This document shows positions 50,025 to 58,461 of a DNA stretch of 64,000 bases, piece by piece (position 1 is the first letter of the stretch; every line of letters begins with the position of its first letter). A program made the translations under genes and the position numbers. Source of the DNA: Candidatus Oscillochloris fontis. Its GTDB lineage: Bacteria > Chloroflexota > Chloroflexia > Chloroflexales > Chloroflexaceae. The stretch lies in contig NZ_RYFD01000010.1 of NCBI RefSeq assembly GCF_004138135.1, positions 28,656 to 92,655 on the forward strand, written 5' to 3'. Under the pieces are notes generated by a model. It was not told the origin of the DNA and made no database searches. It saw only the letters and a program-made list of their open reading frames with translations.

Positions 50025-50924
50025 TTAGAGAATCCGTCGCCCCAATGCCGAGAGCACCAACTCCACCGCCAACTCGGCGGTCGCATTGTGAATATCGAGG
50101 ATCGGATTGACCTCGACCACATCAAGGCTGCACAAGCCACCCGCTTGAGCCAGCAGTTCCATGGCGAGGTGTGCCTCGCGGTAGGAGATGCCCCCCAACA
50201 CCGGCGTACCCACACCCGGCGCAATGTTGGGATCAATCACATCCAGATCGAGACTGACGTGGTAGCCCATACCCTGACGGCGGATCACACTGATCGCCTG
50301 CTCCATCACCGCCGCCATACCGCGCCGATCAATGTCGTGCATGGTAAAGGTATGAATACCGGACGTGCGCAGCGCCGCACGTTCAAGCGGATCAAGATCG
50401 CGCACCGCCACGAGGGCGATCTGGTCGGGTGGGATGGCGGGAACCCGCCCAGCTAGGCCGGTGAGGCGGGGGTGGCCGCGACCACTCAGGGCAGCGAGAC
50501 TCATACCGTGGATGTTACCACTAGGCGTGGTTTCGGCAGTGTTGAAATCGGCGTGAGCATCAATCCAGATCAGACCAAGATCGCGCCCCCGCGCACTTCC
50601 ACTGACGGAGCCAATCGCCACACTATGATCGCCGCCCAGGATGAGCGGCAGTTGGCCCTGACTCACACAATGAGCCACGCGATCCGCCAATTCGGCACAC
50701 ACGCTACTGATCGGCTCCAGGTAGCGCAAGCGTTGATCATCACCGAGCGCTGCGCCAGTTTCGATCATAGGCGTCAGCAAGTTACCCAGATCGCAGACAC
50801 GATGCCCCAACGCCGCAATGCGCTGCTGAAGCCCGGTATAGCGCATCGCACTCGGCCCCATATCTACGCCACGCCGTCCGGCACCAAGATCAATCGGGAC
50901 ACCAAGAAGGGCAATATTATACAT
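50025..50924 (-). CDS. Arginase-family ureohydrolase
   Basis: 299 residues from the ATG at 50924 (GGAG 7 nt upstream). Metal-binding motifs of the ureohydrolase family: ILGGDHSVAIGS, WIDAHADFNTAE, GNIHGMSLA and SLDLDVIDPN. The IDLGAGRRGVDMGPSAMRYTGL start and GVGTPVLGGISYREAH are closer to arginases (RocF type) than to agmatinases. It hydrolyses L-arginine to ornithine and urea, with Mn2+. It is convergent with the NAGPA-type gene across the 72-bp inverted repeat. Confidence 0.9.
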   Translation of the reverse strand: MYNIALLGVPIDLGAGRRGVDMGPSAMRYTGLQQRIAALGHRVCDLGNLLTPMIETGAALGDDQRLRYLEPISSVCAELADRVAHCVSQGQLPLILGGDHSVAIGSVSGSARGRDLGLIWIDAHADFNTAETTPSGNIHGMSLAALSGRGHPRLTGLAGRVPAIPPDQIALVAVRDLDPLERAALRTSGIHTFTMHDIDRRGMAAVMEQAISVIRRQGMGYHVSLDLDVIDPNIAPGVGTPVLGGISYREAHLAMELLAQAGGLCSLDVVEVNPILDIHNATAELAVELVLSALGRRIL

Positions 50925-50940
50925 AGCAGCACTCCATACC

Positions 50941-51030
50941 ATTGGGGCAAGCCCCCAACCTTAGTTTTGTGGTGGGGTTTGGGGCGGCTTCGCCACCCCA
51001 AACCCCACCACCGGAGGCGGACGTTGCACA
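50941..51030. repeat. Three-hairpin dispersed repeat, divergent copy G
   Basis: TTGGGGC-AA-GCCCCCAA stem and a long stem GTGGGGTTTGGGGCGGC/GCCACCCCAAACCCCAC (50972-51008, one mismatch, TTC loop). The central arm is GC-rich, unlike the T-rich arms of copies A-F. Confidence 0.55.
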
Positions 51031-51038
51031 AAACACAA

Positions 51039-51062
51039 CCCCGGCACTGCTGCCGGGGTTAC
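51039..51062. repeat. Stem-loop ACCCCGGCA/TGCCGGGGT
   Basis: Perfect 9-bp stem with a 4-nt loop, no T-tract, at the start of the gene-free stretch upstream of the arginase gene. Confidence 0.45.
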
Positions 51063-51180
51063 GTTCACTGCATCTAGACTGTGGTTGGAAGCACTTGCAT
51101 AGCAACGTACTGGTTTTTGTATCAATGGAGTTAGGCCGCGGACCTCTTGGTGTAACCGTTGGGTTGTAGATCGTTGGTGC

Positions 51181-51439
51181 GCTGTCGAGTAGAACGGTGC
51201 TGGATTGCGGGCTAGGATGCTGGTGTGATGTTGAGTACGATGGTGCTGGATTGCGGGCTAGAACGCTGCTGCGATGTTGAGTAGGATGGTACTGGATTGC
51301 GGGCTAGGATGCTGGTGTGATGTTGAGTACGATGGTGCTGGATTGCGGGCTAGGATGCTGCTGCGATGTTGAGTACGATGGTGCTGGATTGCGGGCTAGA
51401 ACGCTGCTGCGATGTTGAGTAGGATGCTGCTGCGATGTC
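51181..51439. repeat. 46-bp minisatellite, about 5.5 copies
   Basis: Units start at 51181, 51227, 51273, 51319 and 51365, with a truncated sixth from 51411. The consensus begins GATGTTGAGTACGATGGTGC and continues TGGATTGCGGGCTAGGATGC plus TGGTGT. Unit length is not a multiple of three and no ORF crosses it, so it is non-coding. The rest of 50943-51752 holds only dispersed repeats and no gene. Confidence 0.85.
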
Positions 51440-51652
51440 GGTTACGTCACCCAAAAGGCCACTCCACCACAATTGAGATACCGTGTTGCGGGAGTGGGAA
51501 CCGATGAAGAAGTAGTGCATATCCCGCCCGCAAGAGTATGATAGCATCTCTAGCGCCATAGCTCAATGGTGCATGGGTAGTATCTGATCATACCTCTAGG
51601 TACTACCTCAATGACACCACGAAGTACCACAGCGATGCGCCGTCATATCACA

Positions 51653-51746
51653 TGTCACCTCCGGTGGGGGTTCGGGGGCGGCTCCGACGCCCCCGAAGAT
51701 CTTTTTTGGTGTTTGGGACTTCAGCCACAAAGACTTTACCCATGCT
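51653..51746. repeat. Three-hairpin dispersed repeat, partial copy H
   Basis: GTCACCTCCGGTGGGGG, a GGGGGCGGC/GACGCCCCC stem, GATCTTTTTTGG, then GACTTTACCCATGCTCT, which matches the terminal repeat of copies C and E. The central stem is reduced. Confidence 0.55.
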
Positions 51747-51752
51747 CTAGTA

Positions 51753-54323
51753 TCACATCCGCTTGATGAGCAATAGCGTCACATCATCAAACGGAGGTTG
51801 GCCGCGACCGTGGGCATCAACTGCGCCACTGATCGCCTGCATGACCACACCGACATCATACTCGGCGTAGGTGCGAATGATCTCGCGCAGACGTTCAACG
51901 CCAAACTCACACTGAGCATCATCAATTGCCTCGGTGACACCATCGGTATAACAGACCAACAGATCACCAGGGGCCATAATGGTCTCGGCTTCGTGGAGGT
52001 GGATAGTCTCCAGAACACCCAGCGCAATACCGGGGGTATGCAGGGCTTCAAAGGTTGCCGTTTGGCAATGGTAGAGCAGGGGTGGGTTATGTCCAGCCGA
52101 GGTATAGCGTAAGCGCCCGGTAGCGGTATCGAGCAGACCATAGAAGAGCGTAACAAACATCCCCGACTCGGAGTCACGGCTAATCCAGCGATTTGCGCGT
52201 TCGATAGCGAAAGAGGGCGTCGAGCCATCGAGGGCTGAGGCACGCACGAGCGAGCGCGACATCGCCATAAACATCGCGGCGGGCACACCCTTATCACTCA
52301 CATCAGCAATCACGAAGCCGAGTTCGCCCCACTGGGGAATATCATCATGCACCCAGACCGAAGTACCGGCCACCTCATGCATAAAGGTCGCAGCGTGGGG
52401 TTGGAGGGGATCACTCGGTGTTGATTGATCTGAACGGGGCGGCAAGCGCCAGAAATCGTAGAAATCCCCCCCCACCATACGTGCCGAGTGCCAGGCGGCA
52501 TCAATCTGCCAGCCGGGGATACGTGGGGGATGCGCGGGAAGCAGCGCGGTCTGAATCTCGCGGGCGACACGCAGTTCTTGTTCCATCCGCGCCGCCTCTT
52601 CGGCCTCACGGGCCAGGAGGAGGCTTTCGAGCGCCCCGGCTACCTGAGCCGCCGCACCGGTACTCAGGCTAATCTGGCGGGTATCGAGCATAACCAGCGG
52701 CTCATCCCAATCGAGGATGAGCGCCCCCAACAGACTGGCACGAACCAACATGGGCAAGACCACCAGCGTACCGCTGCCGACTGGCCCGATCACCTGCGGC
52801 CAGAGTTCGGGCTGATCCTGCGCTTGGTGCAACACCAGCGGGCGCATGGTGGCGGTACCTTCGGCGGCAAGTGCGTGCAGACGCGCCAAGAGCGGCGCGG
52901 TCTCTATTGCAATCGAGTGACCAACCAGTTGCGCATGGAGCGTGCTGCTCAGGCCATACGCAGCCAGCAGCGCAAAACGGCCCTCACGGCTCCAGAGCAG
53001 GCAGTAGCAACGGGTACAGCCAAAGAGTTGGGGCGGGAGGCGCACCACCGTCGCCAGCAAGCTATCGAGCGTACTAGCCCGCCCGATACTCTCGGCGACT
53101 TGGAGCAGCGCATTGAGCGTCCATGCCTCTTCTTGTTGGGCGGTATAGGTATTGGCACTATCAATTGCAACCGCAATCTGACCAGCGAGTGTCTGCATCA
53201 CAAAGAGATCATCGGCATCAAAATCATCAACCTTATCGCTCTGCACATCGAGCACACCGATCACCTGCTCGCCAATGCGCAACGGCACCGCCAACTCCGA
53301 ACGAGTCGTCTGGCTATCCTGGATATAGCGGGGGTCATGTTGCACATCGCCAACCAGCACCGCAACCCGACTCAGAGCGGCACTCCCAACGACCCCTTGG
53401 CCCAAACGGAGCGGCTCGCTATCCAAACCAGCAGCTTGCTCCACGTCAGCGGTTGTGGCGCGAAAGCGGATGAGCGTCGCATCGGGATCAATAGTGAAGA
53501 TATGGACGGGGTGGTAGCCGAAGTGTTCACGGATGAGGCGCACCACCGAGGGCAAGAGCTCATCCAGATTAAGGATCGCGGTAATCTGTTCGCTCACCTC
53601 ATGGATAGCCTGGAGCTGAATCGCACGCTGCTTCGCTTGGTGGAAGGCACGAGCGCGGGTAATCGCCACCGCCGCCTGGTCAGCGATCAAGGAGAGCAGG
53701 CGTAGATCATTCGCCCCAAAGGCATTGGGTTGATAGCTTTGCACCGAGATCGAGCCAATAACATCCTCACCAGCGATCAGCGGCACATAGATCCCGGAGC
53801 GCGGCGGGCGGTTACTCTGGTAGCGGGGCCGAGCGGGGAGGCGATGCATCTCACGATCAAAATCTTCAACCAGCAGGGCGCGACCCGTCTGCCTAATCCA
53901 GCCAATAATACCATCACCAGCACCTAGATCGAAGGTCAGTACGGGCATGCGCACGCGATCCTGGATACGCACCTTGAGGGTATAGTAGGTATCATCGAAG
54001 AGACCGATATGGAACGAGGCGGTATCAATCACCTTACTCGACTCGCGGTAGATCAACTCGCAGAGCGCATCAACATCAAGCTCACTCCGAATGATCGCCC
54101 GACTGGCCTCATTGAGCAGGGCAAGCTCGCGCACCGAGCGACGTTGGGCCAACAGCGTCCGGTTGACGCGATAGAGCGCGGCACCGAGCAGCAGCGCCAA
54201 ACCACCAAAGAGGAAGAGCGTCCATGGCGAGGGTAGCGGAACGGGAACACGCGCAAGCCACAGCCAACCAATACTCCCCACGACGAGGCAGTAGAGCAGC
54301 AGCACGAGCCATGCACGTCTCAC
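51753..54323 (-). CDS. GAF-domain SpoIIE-type Ser phosphatase (RsbU-like), membrane-anchored
   Basis: 856 residues, GTG start overlapping the upstream TGA (GTGA), so translationally coupled. Two N-terminal membrane helices (about 5-25, 33-52), three GAF domains (about 70-225, 240-400, 415-570), a short coiled linker (REAEEAARMEQELRVAREIQTALLP) and a SpoIIE/PP2C-like phosphatase (about 610-855) with ARMVGGDFYDF, FVIADVSDKGVPAAMFMA, AGHNPPLLY and VCYTDGVTEA. It would dephosphorylate the STAS proteins encoded just upstream, switching on their partner. Sensory input through the GAF domains. Confidence 0.92.
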   Translation of the reverse strand: MRRAWLVLLLYCLVVGSIGWLWLARVPVPLPSPWTLFLFGGLALLLGAALYRVNRTLLAQRRSVRELALLNEASRAIIRSELDVDALCELIYRESSKVIDTASFHIGLFDDTYYTLKVRIQDRVRMPVLTFDLGAGDGIIGWIRQTGRALLVEDFDREMHRLPARPRYQSNRPPRSGIYVPLIAGEDVIGSISVQSYQPNAFGANDLRLLSLIADQAAVAITRARAFHQAKQRAIQLQAIHEVSEQITAILNLDELLPSVVRLIREHFGYHPVHIFTIDPDATLIRFRATTADVEQAAGLDSEPLRLGQGVVGSAALSRVAVLVGDVQHDPRYIQDSQTTRSELAVPLRIGEQVIGVLDVQSDKVDDFDADDLFVMQTLAGQIAVAIDSANTYTAQQEEAWTLNALLQVAESIGRASTLDSLLATVVRLPPQLFGCTRCYCLLWSREGRFALLAAYGLSSTLHAQLVGHSIAIETAPLLARLHALAAEGTATMRPLVLHQAQDQPELWPQVIGPVGSGTLVVLPMLVRASLLGALILDWDEPLVMLDTRQISLSTGAAAQVAGALESLLLAREAEEAARMEQELRVAREIQTALLPAHPPRIPGWQIDAAWHSARMVGGDFYDFWRLPPRSDQSTPSDPLQPHAATFMHEVAGTSVWVHDDIPQWGELGFVIADVSDKGVPAAMFMAMSRSLVRASALDGSTPSFAIERANRWISRDSESGMFVTLFYGLLDTATGRLRYTSAGHNPPLLYHCQTATFEALHTPGIALGVLETIHLHEAETIMAPGDLLVCYTDGVTEAIDDAQCEFGVERLREIIRTYAEYDVGVVMQAISGAVDAHGRGQPPFDDVTLLLIKRM

Positions 54324-55063
54324 GCACGTCCCAGGCCGAACGATGATCGCGCCTCCTCCACAGTCGTATGGATGGCAAAGACCTGCGTGAACCCAGTGAG
54401 CGCAAAGACCTCATGAACCTGGGGTTGGAGGCCAGCTAAGCGCAACTCACCACCCAAGGTCATCAACTCTTTACGGATGAGCAGGAGGGTACGCAGCCCA
54501 CTACTCGAAAGGAACGCCACATCACTGAGATCAAGGAGCAGAAAGCGGGCACCCGCCGCGATCTGCATATGCACGAGCTTATTGAGTTGTGGAGCGGTCA
54601 GCGCATCCAGGCGCCCAGTGACCGGCATCACCACCACATCATCGCGGAGGCTGGCGCTCAGATACTTAACCATGGTGAGGACATTACCCTCTTGAGGATG
54701 AAAATCGAAGCGCGCTTCATCCATGAGGCGCGTTATCAGATAGATACCCAAGCCACCAACTTGGCGATCTTCAAGCGGTGAACGAATATCAGGTTCGGGC
54801 ACACTCTGGGGATCAAACTGACGGCCCTGGTCGCGCAGGGTGATAATAAAGCGACTCGACTCACAGGCCCAACTCAGCGTAATATTACCCGGATATTCCA
54901 GGTCATAGGCATGTTGAATCACGTTGGTGGCTGCCTCATCCACAGCAAGCTGAACCTGCCATGTGGCACGTTCATCTAGGCCGCACTGTTCAGCAGCTTC
55001 GGTAATAAACGCACTAATCTTCGCCAGCGCGTCCAAGTCAGCCGTGAGGGTGATGGTATCCAT
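54320..55063 (-). CDS. RsbW-type anti-sigma kinase fused to an RsbV-type STAS domain
   Basis: 247 residues. N-terminal GHKL ATPase (about 1-135): N-box LAVDEAATNVIQHAY, LRDQGRQFDP, VGGLGIYLI. C-terminal STAS domain (about 140-245) with DLSDVAFLSSSGLRTLL, whose Ser in the SSSG turn is the usual phosphorylation site. Kinase and substrate are normally separate proteins in partner switching; here they are one chain. It lies between the STAS gene and the SpoIIE phosphatase gene, with which it overlaps by 4 nt. Confidence 0.92.
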   Translation of the reverse strand: MDTITLTADLDALAKISAFITEAAEQCGLDERATWQVQLAVDEAATNVIQHAYDLEYPGNITLSWACESSRFIITLRDQGRQFDPQSVPEPDIRSPLEDRQVGGLGIYLITRLMDEARFDFHPQEGNVLTMVKYLSASLRDDVVVMPVTGRLDALTAPQLNKLVHMQIAAGARFLLLDLSDVAFLSSSGLRTLLLIRKELMTLGGELRLAGLQPQVHEVFALTGFTQVFAIHTTVEEARSSFGLGRA

Positions 55064-55127
55064 AGCTCAGATGGGGATGCAGGGTGAAGGGCGAAGCCGG
55101 AGCGCATCCCTCAGCCCCGATCATGGT

Positions 55128-55478
55128 TTAAAAGGAACCCACCGCCTCGACGGTATCAGCATACATCTCAAAGAGCGAGGTAAAGCCGGTGAGATCAAAG
55201 ACCTCTTTAATCTTAGGCGGCAGATTAGCAATCCGAATATCGCCACCCTCCAGATCGGTAATCTTCCATTCACGGGCACGTTTACGTGCCTCGATCAGCA
55301 CGCGCAGTCCAGGGCTACTAATATACTCCAAGCCAGCGAGATCGAGGACAATACGATAGCGCCCCTCAGCAAAGAGGGCATCAATCTGTTGTTTCAGTTT
55401 CGACGCTGTGGCGGCATCAATACGACCAACAACCTCGATCAGATCCACGCGATTCATTGCGCGGTGACTGATCTCCAT
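55128..55478 (-). CDS. STAS-domain anti-sigma-factor antagonist (RsbV-like)
   Basis: 116 residues, one STAS domain. LDLAGLEYISSPGLRVLIEARKRA contains the conserved phosphorylatable Ser (ISS, with Pro where Ala is common). Strong Shine-Dalgarno AAGGAGG 5 nt before the ATG, suggesting it is made in excess over the kinase. With the fused kinase-STAS protein and the SpoIIE phosphatase it forms a partner-switching module; no sigma factor gene is adjacent. Confidence 0.92.
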   Translation of the reverse strand: MEISHRAMNRVDLIEVVGRIDAATASKLKQQIDALFAEGRYRIVLDLAGLEYISSPGLRVLIEARKRAREWKITDLEGGDIRIANLPPKIKEVFDLTGFTSLFEMYADTVEAVGSF

Positions 55479-55525
55479 GCGAACCTCCTTATAGCTGCTT
55501 CAATGCAGGTATCAATGATCAATCC

Positions 55526-56617
55526 TCATACCACTAATGGTTCCGTCGGATGTTTACGCACTGCCAGCGGAAGGGTGGCACGAATTTTGCGCAGTCGGGT
55601 CAAAGCATCAATTGCCGCTTCGTGAACATTGGCGTCCGAGTCTTCCATGGCCTTGGTGAGAGCGGTAAGTACAGAGGTACTCGCTGCTGCCGCGCCAATC
55701 CGACCGAGGGTACGCGCCGCAGCTTCACGGGTATAGGGGTCATCATCGCTGATCATGGCCGTCAACTGGGTAATCAGCGAGGGGGTACCGGCCAACTCAC
55801 CAAACTGGCCCAGAATGAGCGCCGCCGCCGAACGCACGAAGCTATCTTTATCGCCGAGACAATGGCCGAGGTGATCGATCAACTGCGGGGAAGCGATCCG
55901 ATCACGCAGCGCCCCTAGTGTGCGCGCCGCAGCATAGCGGGTCTCAAGATCACAATCGTAGAGAGCTACCTTGGTGAGTGCCTTGACTAGCGGAACGGGC
56001 GGATTACCGGCGAACTGACCGAGCATACGTGCAGCGGCCGAGCGTACATGCGAGGCACTATCGCTCAGGCCATCGTGCAAGAGCACCAGATCGGCGGCAC
56101 TATAGTTGCCATTGCGTTGGCGTAGGCTGCGGATCGTCTCATAGCGCGACTGCCAGCCCGGATCATGCAACAACTGACGCAGATGAGCCAGTTCACCCGG
56201 CCCGTAGGTATCAATCTCGTGGAGCAGAGAGAGGCGCAACCATTCATCACGCGAACTATTGAGACGCTGACGGGCCAAATGTAAGACATTGAGCGTAACG
56301 ATCAGTTGCTCAATCGCCATGCGCAGATCGACCTTGGTACGCAGCTCGCGCTCGATCATCTGCGCCACCTGATAACGCATCTGACTGGCCCGGCGCACGA
56401 TCTGATCGGCCCCACTCCCCTGAACAATCGCAGCTAAGGCCAGTACTGCGGCAACTGGCTCCTGCTGAAATGCGTCCAAGAAGGGTTCGAGGGTGCGCAC
56501 GGCTAAATAGCCAAGTACGGTACTCGTACCGGCAAGCTGAATGTCTTGGCGCGGGTTGCGAGCAAAGTTACTCAGGCGGTCTGCAACCCGCGTTCGCCAG
56601 GCTTCTTGGTCAAACAT
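55526..56617 (-). CDS. HEAT-repeat protein
   Basis: 363 residues, nearly all helical. Residues about 150-345 hold five or six HEAT-type repeats with the AAxxLGxx pattern (RSAAARMLGQFA, RYAAARTLGAL, RSAAALILGQFG, REAAARTLGRIG, HEAAIDALTRL). The N-terminal 140 residues have a hydrophobic stretch (VAAVLALAAIVQG) but no clear signal. Probably a protein-protein scaffold. It has its own promoter with a palindromic operator-like site and lies 47 nt upstream of the STAS gene, so it may lead the partner-switching operon. Confidence 0.85.
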   Translation of the reverse strand: MFDQEAWRTRVADRLSNFARNPRQDIQLAGTSTVLGYLAVRTLEPFLDAFQQEPVAAVLALAAIVQGSGADQIVRRASQMRYQVAQMIERELRTKVDLRMAIEQLIVTLNVLHLARQRLNSSRDEWLRLSLLHEIDTYGPGELAHLRQLLHDPGWQSRYETIRSLRQRNGNYSAADLVLLHDGLSDSASHVRSAAARMLGQFAGNPPVPLVKALTKVALYDCDLETRYAAARTLGALRDRIASPQLIDHLGHCLGDKDSFVRSAAALILGQFGELAGTPSLITQLTAMISDDDPYTREAAARTLGRIGAAAASTSVLTALTKAMEDSDANVHEAAIDALTRLRKIRATLPLAVRKHPTEPLVV

Positions 56618-56644
56618 GGCTTTGACGACGAGATGTCGCTCCTT

Positions 56645-56672
56645 GGTATGCTACGTAGCATTATAGCATACC
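56645..56672 (-). promoter_or_regulatory. Operator-like palindrome over the HEAT-gene promoter
   Basis: GGTATGCTA (56645-56653) and TAGCATACC (56664-56672) are perfect inverted repeats; between them lies part of a second palindrome, GCTACGTAGC (56650-56659). On the minus strand an extended -10 box TG-C-TATAAT (forward 56660-56668) overlaps the right arm. Confidence 0.6.
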
Positions 56673-56811
56673 ACTTTTATGCGGGTTGTAGGAAATGTGA
56701 ACCTAAGATTACAATTAGACGCAAGATTTTGTGTCTCTCCACCCGGTGCCCGTATATGGTAGGATAGAAGACCATGATGTTCAATGACGTACCGGTACCA
56801 GAAGGAATGTT

Positions 56812-56994
56812 ATGTCCCAAGAATCTCAGGAAGTGCAAGAGAGTATGGCGCGGGTACGCCGGGGATGTCTCGGTGTTGCGGCCATCTTTATGGCATTAGC
56901 GCTCATCTTTGTAGTTTCGACCGGCAACCTCTTCTTCTCGGTCTTTCTGATTGGAGCAGCGATCTCGTTTTGGCTCTGGCGGGTGACTCGTTAG
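56812..56994 (+). CDS. Small membrane protein (60 residues)
   Basis: Two predicted membrane helices (CLGVAAIFMALALIFVVS and LFFSVFLIGAAISFWLW) after a charged N-terminus (MSQESQEVQESMARVRRG). AAGGAATGTT lies just before the ATG. No family recognised. It is followed 18 nt later by another tiny membrane protein gene and then the third PP2C, so the three may form a unit. Confidence 0.65.
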   Translation: MSQESQEVQESMARVRRGCLGVAAIFMALALIFVVSTGNLFFSVFLIGAAISFWLWRVTR

Positions 56995-57012
56995 GGCAAG
57001 GAGGTTAGTCGT

Positions 57013-57180
57013 ATGCTCCCAGAGACCCCCGCACCAGCGCGGATCATCCTATCCATCCTGGGGTTGGTGGCGGTTATCGTTTCGTTGATCATCGGTTTTA
57101 TCAATCCGATTGGCCTCTGGCACTGGATATTCTTGCTGGTAGCGCTCGGATGCCTCATCGCATCACGACGGGTACACTAG
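57013..57180 (+). CDS. Small membrane protein (55 residues)
   Basis: Reads MLPETPAPARIILSIL, then a hydrophobic stretch of two short helices with an FINPIGLWHW turn, ending SRRVH and TAG. A very strong Shine-Dalgarno AAGGAGG (56998-57004) sits 8 nt before the ATG, which makes it a convincing gene despite its size. No family recognised. It ends 51 nt before the PP2C gene, after an internal extended -10 box. Confidence 0.65.
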   Translation: MLPETPAPARIILSILGLVAVIVSLIIGFINPIGLWHWIFLLVALGCLIASRRVH

Positions 57181-57182
57181 CG

Positions 57183-57191
57183 TGGTATACT
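57183..57191 (+). promoter_or_regulatory. Extended -10 promoter of PP2C (3)
   Basis: TGG-TATACT, the same box as at 20910-20918. Leader of about 34 nt. Confidence 0.45.
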
Positions 57192-57231
57192 TTGCTCAGG
57201 AAAAGCCCATACTCTGTCAGGAGTTGGCGCA

Positions 57232-58386
57232 ATGAGAGTGCGTTTTAGCGCTCGCTCCGATATTGGCATGCGGCGCGAGGTGAACCAGGACGCTTACGGA
57301 ACCACGGAGTTGTCACAGGCGACACTACTCCTGGTCTGCGACGGCATGGGCGGCCATGCCGCCGGTGAGGTGGCTAGTCGCCTAGCAGTTGACACCATCC
57401 TTGCGACGTTTGTTGAAGATGCACCACCCGATACAGCCCTGCGTCAAGCCTTTGTGGTAGCAAATGAGACGATCTACCGCGAGGGACGCGGGAGTATGGG
57501 GACCACCGGAGTCGCGGCGCTCTTGCGTGGGGATACGCTCTTTGTGGCGAATGTGGGCGATAGCCGTGCCTACCTGATCCGCGAGGGGCAGATCTCCCAG
57601 ATTTCGCGCGATCACTCCTTTGTCTCCGATCAAGTTGCGGCGGGGTTGATGACTCCAGAGCAGGCGCGGACATCCAATGTTCGCAATATCATCACCCGTG
57701 CCCTCGGCTATCAAGCAGAAGTACAGGTGGATACCTTCAACCTCGCACTTCTGCCGGGGGATACCGTAGTGCTCTCGTCAGACGGGATGCATGGCTTGAT
57801 CGAGGATGCGGAGATTGCGGAAGTTGCGAGTATGTTGCCGCCTGAAGAGGCGGTGCAACGGCTCGTAGACACTTCAAATGCGCGTGGAGGCCACGATAAC
57901 ATCACGGTGGTGATCGGGCAGGTGGATGAGATCGATCCGATCAGGAAGACAGAGGTTCCTACCAATGCGGTGGCGCGCAGCCCTACCCAACCATTGACGA
58001 GTGGTAGTCAGCAGGCAGATGAGGAGCGTAGACCCAAGGATGCGGGTGAACGCCCGCTTTCGCGCATTGGGTTGCTCCTCGCTGGCCTACTGCTGATCTT
58101 GTTGGTGGGGAGTGGGGTCTTCTTTGTTCAAATGTATGGTGGCTCCGCAACGGATATTCCTACCGCTACGGTCGCCACCACCACCGCCACAGTCGCCGCG
58201 ACCACCACCACCACCACAGTCGCCGTGACCACCACCACCACCGCCACAGTCGCCGTAACCACCACCGCCACGGTCGCCGCGACCACCACCACCACGGTCG
58301 CCGCGACGAGCACGGCTACAATCACCCCCAGCCGTACTGCCACCCCCAAACCCAATCCAATGATCCCCCCAACTCGCCAGCCCTAA
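57232..58386 (+). CDS. PP2C-type protein phosphatase (3) with membrane anchor and Thr-rich exterior tail
   Basis: 384 residues, AGGAG 8 nt before the ATG. Cytosolic PPM phosphatase (about 1-232): ARSDIGMRREVNQDAYG, LLVCDGMGGHAAGEVAS, GTTGVAAL, NVGDSRAYL, VLSSDGMHGL, GGHDNITVVI; all metal Asp residues present. A linker, one membrane helix (about 275-298, IGLLLAGLLLILLVGSGVFFV) and a tail of about 80 residues made of TTTTATVA-type repeats that would lie outside. This is the layout of bacterial Stp/PstP-like phosphatases that oppose PknB-type kinases; no kinase gene is adjacent. Confidence 0.9.
   Translation: MRVRFSARSDIGMRREVNQDAYGTTELSQATLLLVCDGMGGHAAGEVASRLAVDTILATFVEDAPPDTALRQAFVVANETIYREGRGSMGTTGVAALLRGDTLFVANVGDSRAYLIREGQISQISRDHSFVSDQVAAGLMTPEQARTSNVRNIITRALGYQAEVQVDTFNLALLPGDTVVLSSDGMHGLIEDAEIAEVASMLPPEEAVQRLVDTSNARGGHDNITVVIGQVDEIDPIRKTEVPTNAVARSPTQPLTSGSQQADEERRPKDAGERPLSRIGLLLAGLLLILLVGSGVFFVQMYGGSATDIPTATVATTTATVAATTTTTTVAVTTTTTATVAVTTTATVAATTTTTVAATSTATITPSRTATPKPNPMIPPTRQP
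58160..58330 (+). repeat. Degenerate ACC-rich coding repeat
   Basis: About six imperfect units of ACCACCACCACCGCCACAGTCGCC-type sequence encoding Thr-rich TTTTATVA. It also leaves long open frames on the minus strand, which are not genes. Confidence 0.7.
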
Positions 58387-58409
58387 ACCAACCCTACGTG
58401 CGCCAAGCG

Positions 58410-58418
58410 TGGTACAAT
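58410..58418 (+). promoter_or_regulatory. Extended -10 promoter of mutL
   Basis: TG-G-TACAAT, 44 nt before the mutL ATG. Confidence 0.45.
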
Positions 58419-58461
58419 ACACCCGCAAAGATGTTCGTGCGTTAGCAGAGCAGGGGTCTCT

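Noticed and set aside
51181..51439. Possible CRISPR array
   Set aside because: The 46-bp units are directly joined with no unique spacers between repeats; it is a minisatellite, and no cas genes are present.
52488..53705. Plus-strand ORF of 405 residues opposite the SpoIIE phosphatase gene
   Set aside because: Shadow of a well-supported GAF-SpoIIE gene; no recognisable domain and no ribosome site.
58087..58428. Gly-rich minus-strand ORFs at the end of PP2C (3)
   Set aside because: Produced by the ACC-rich Thr repeat read backwards; pure low complexity.
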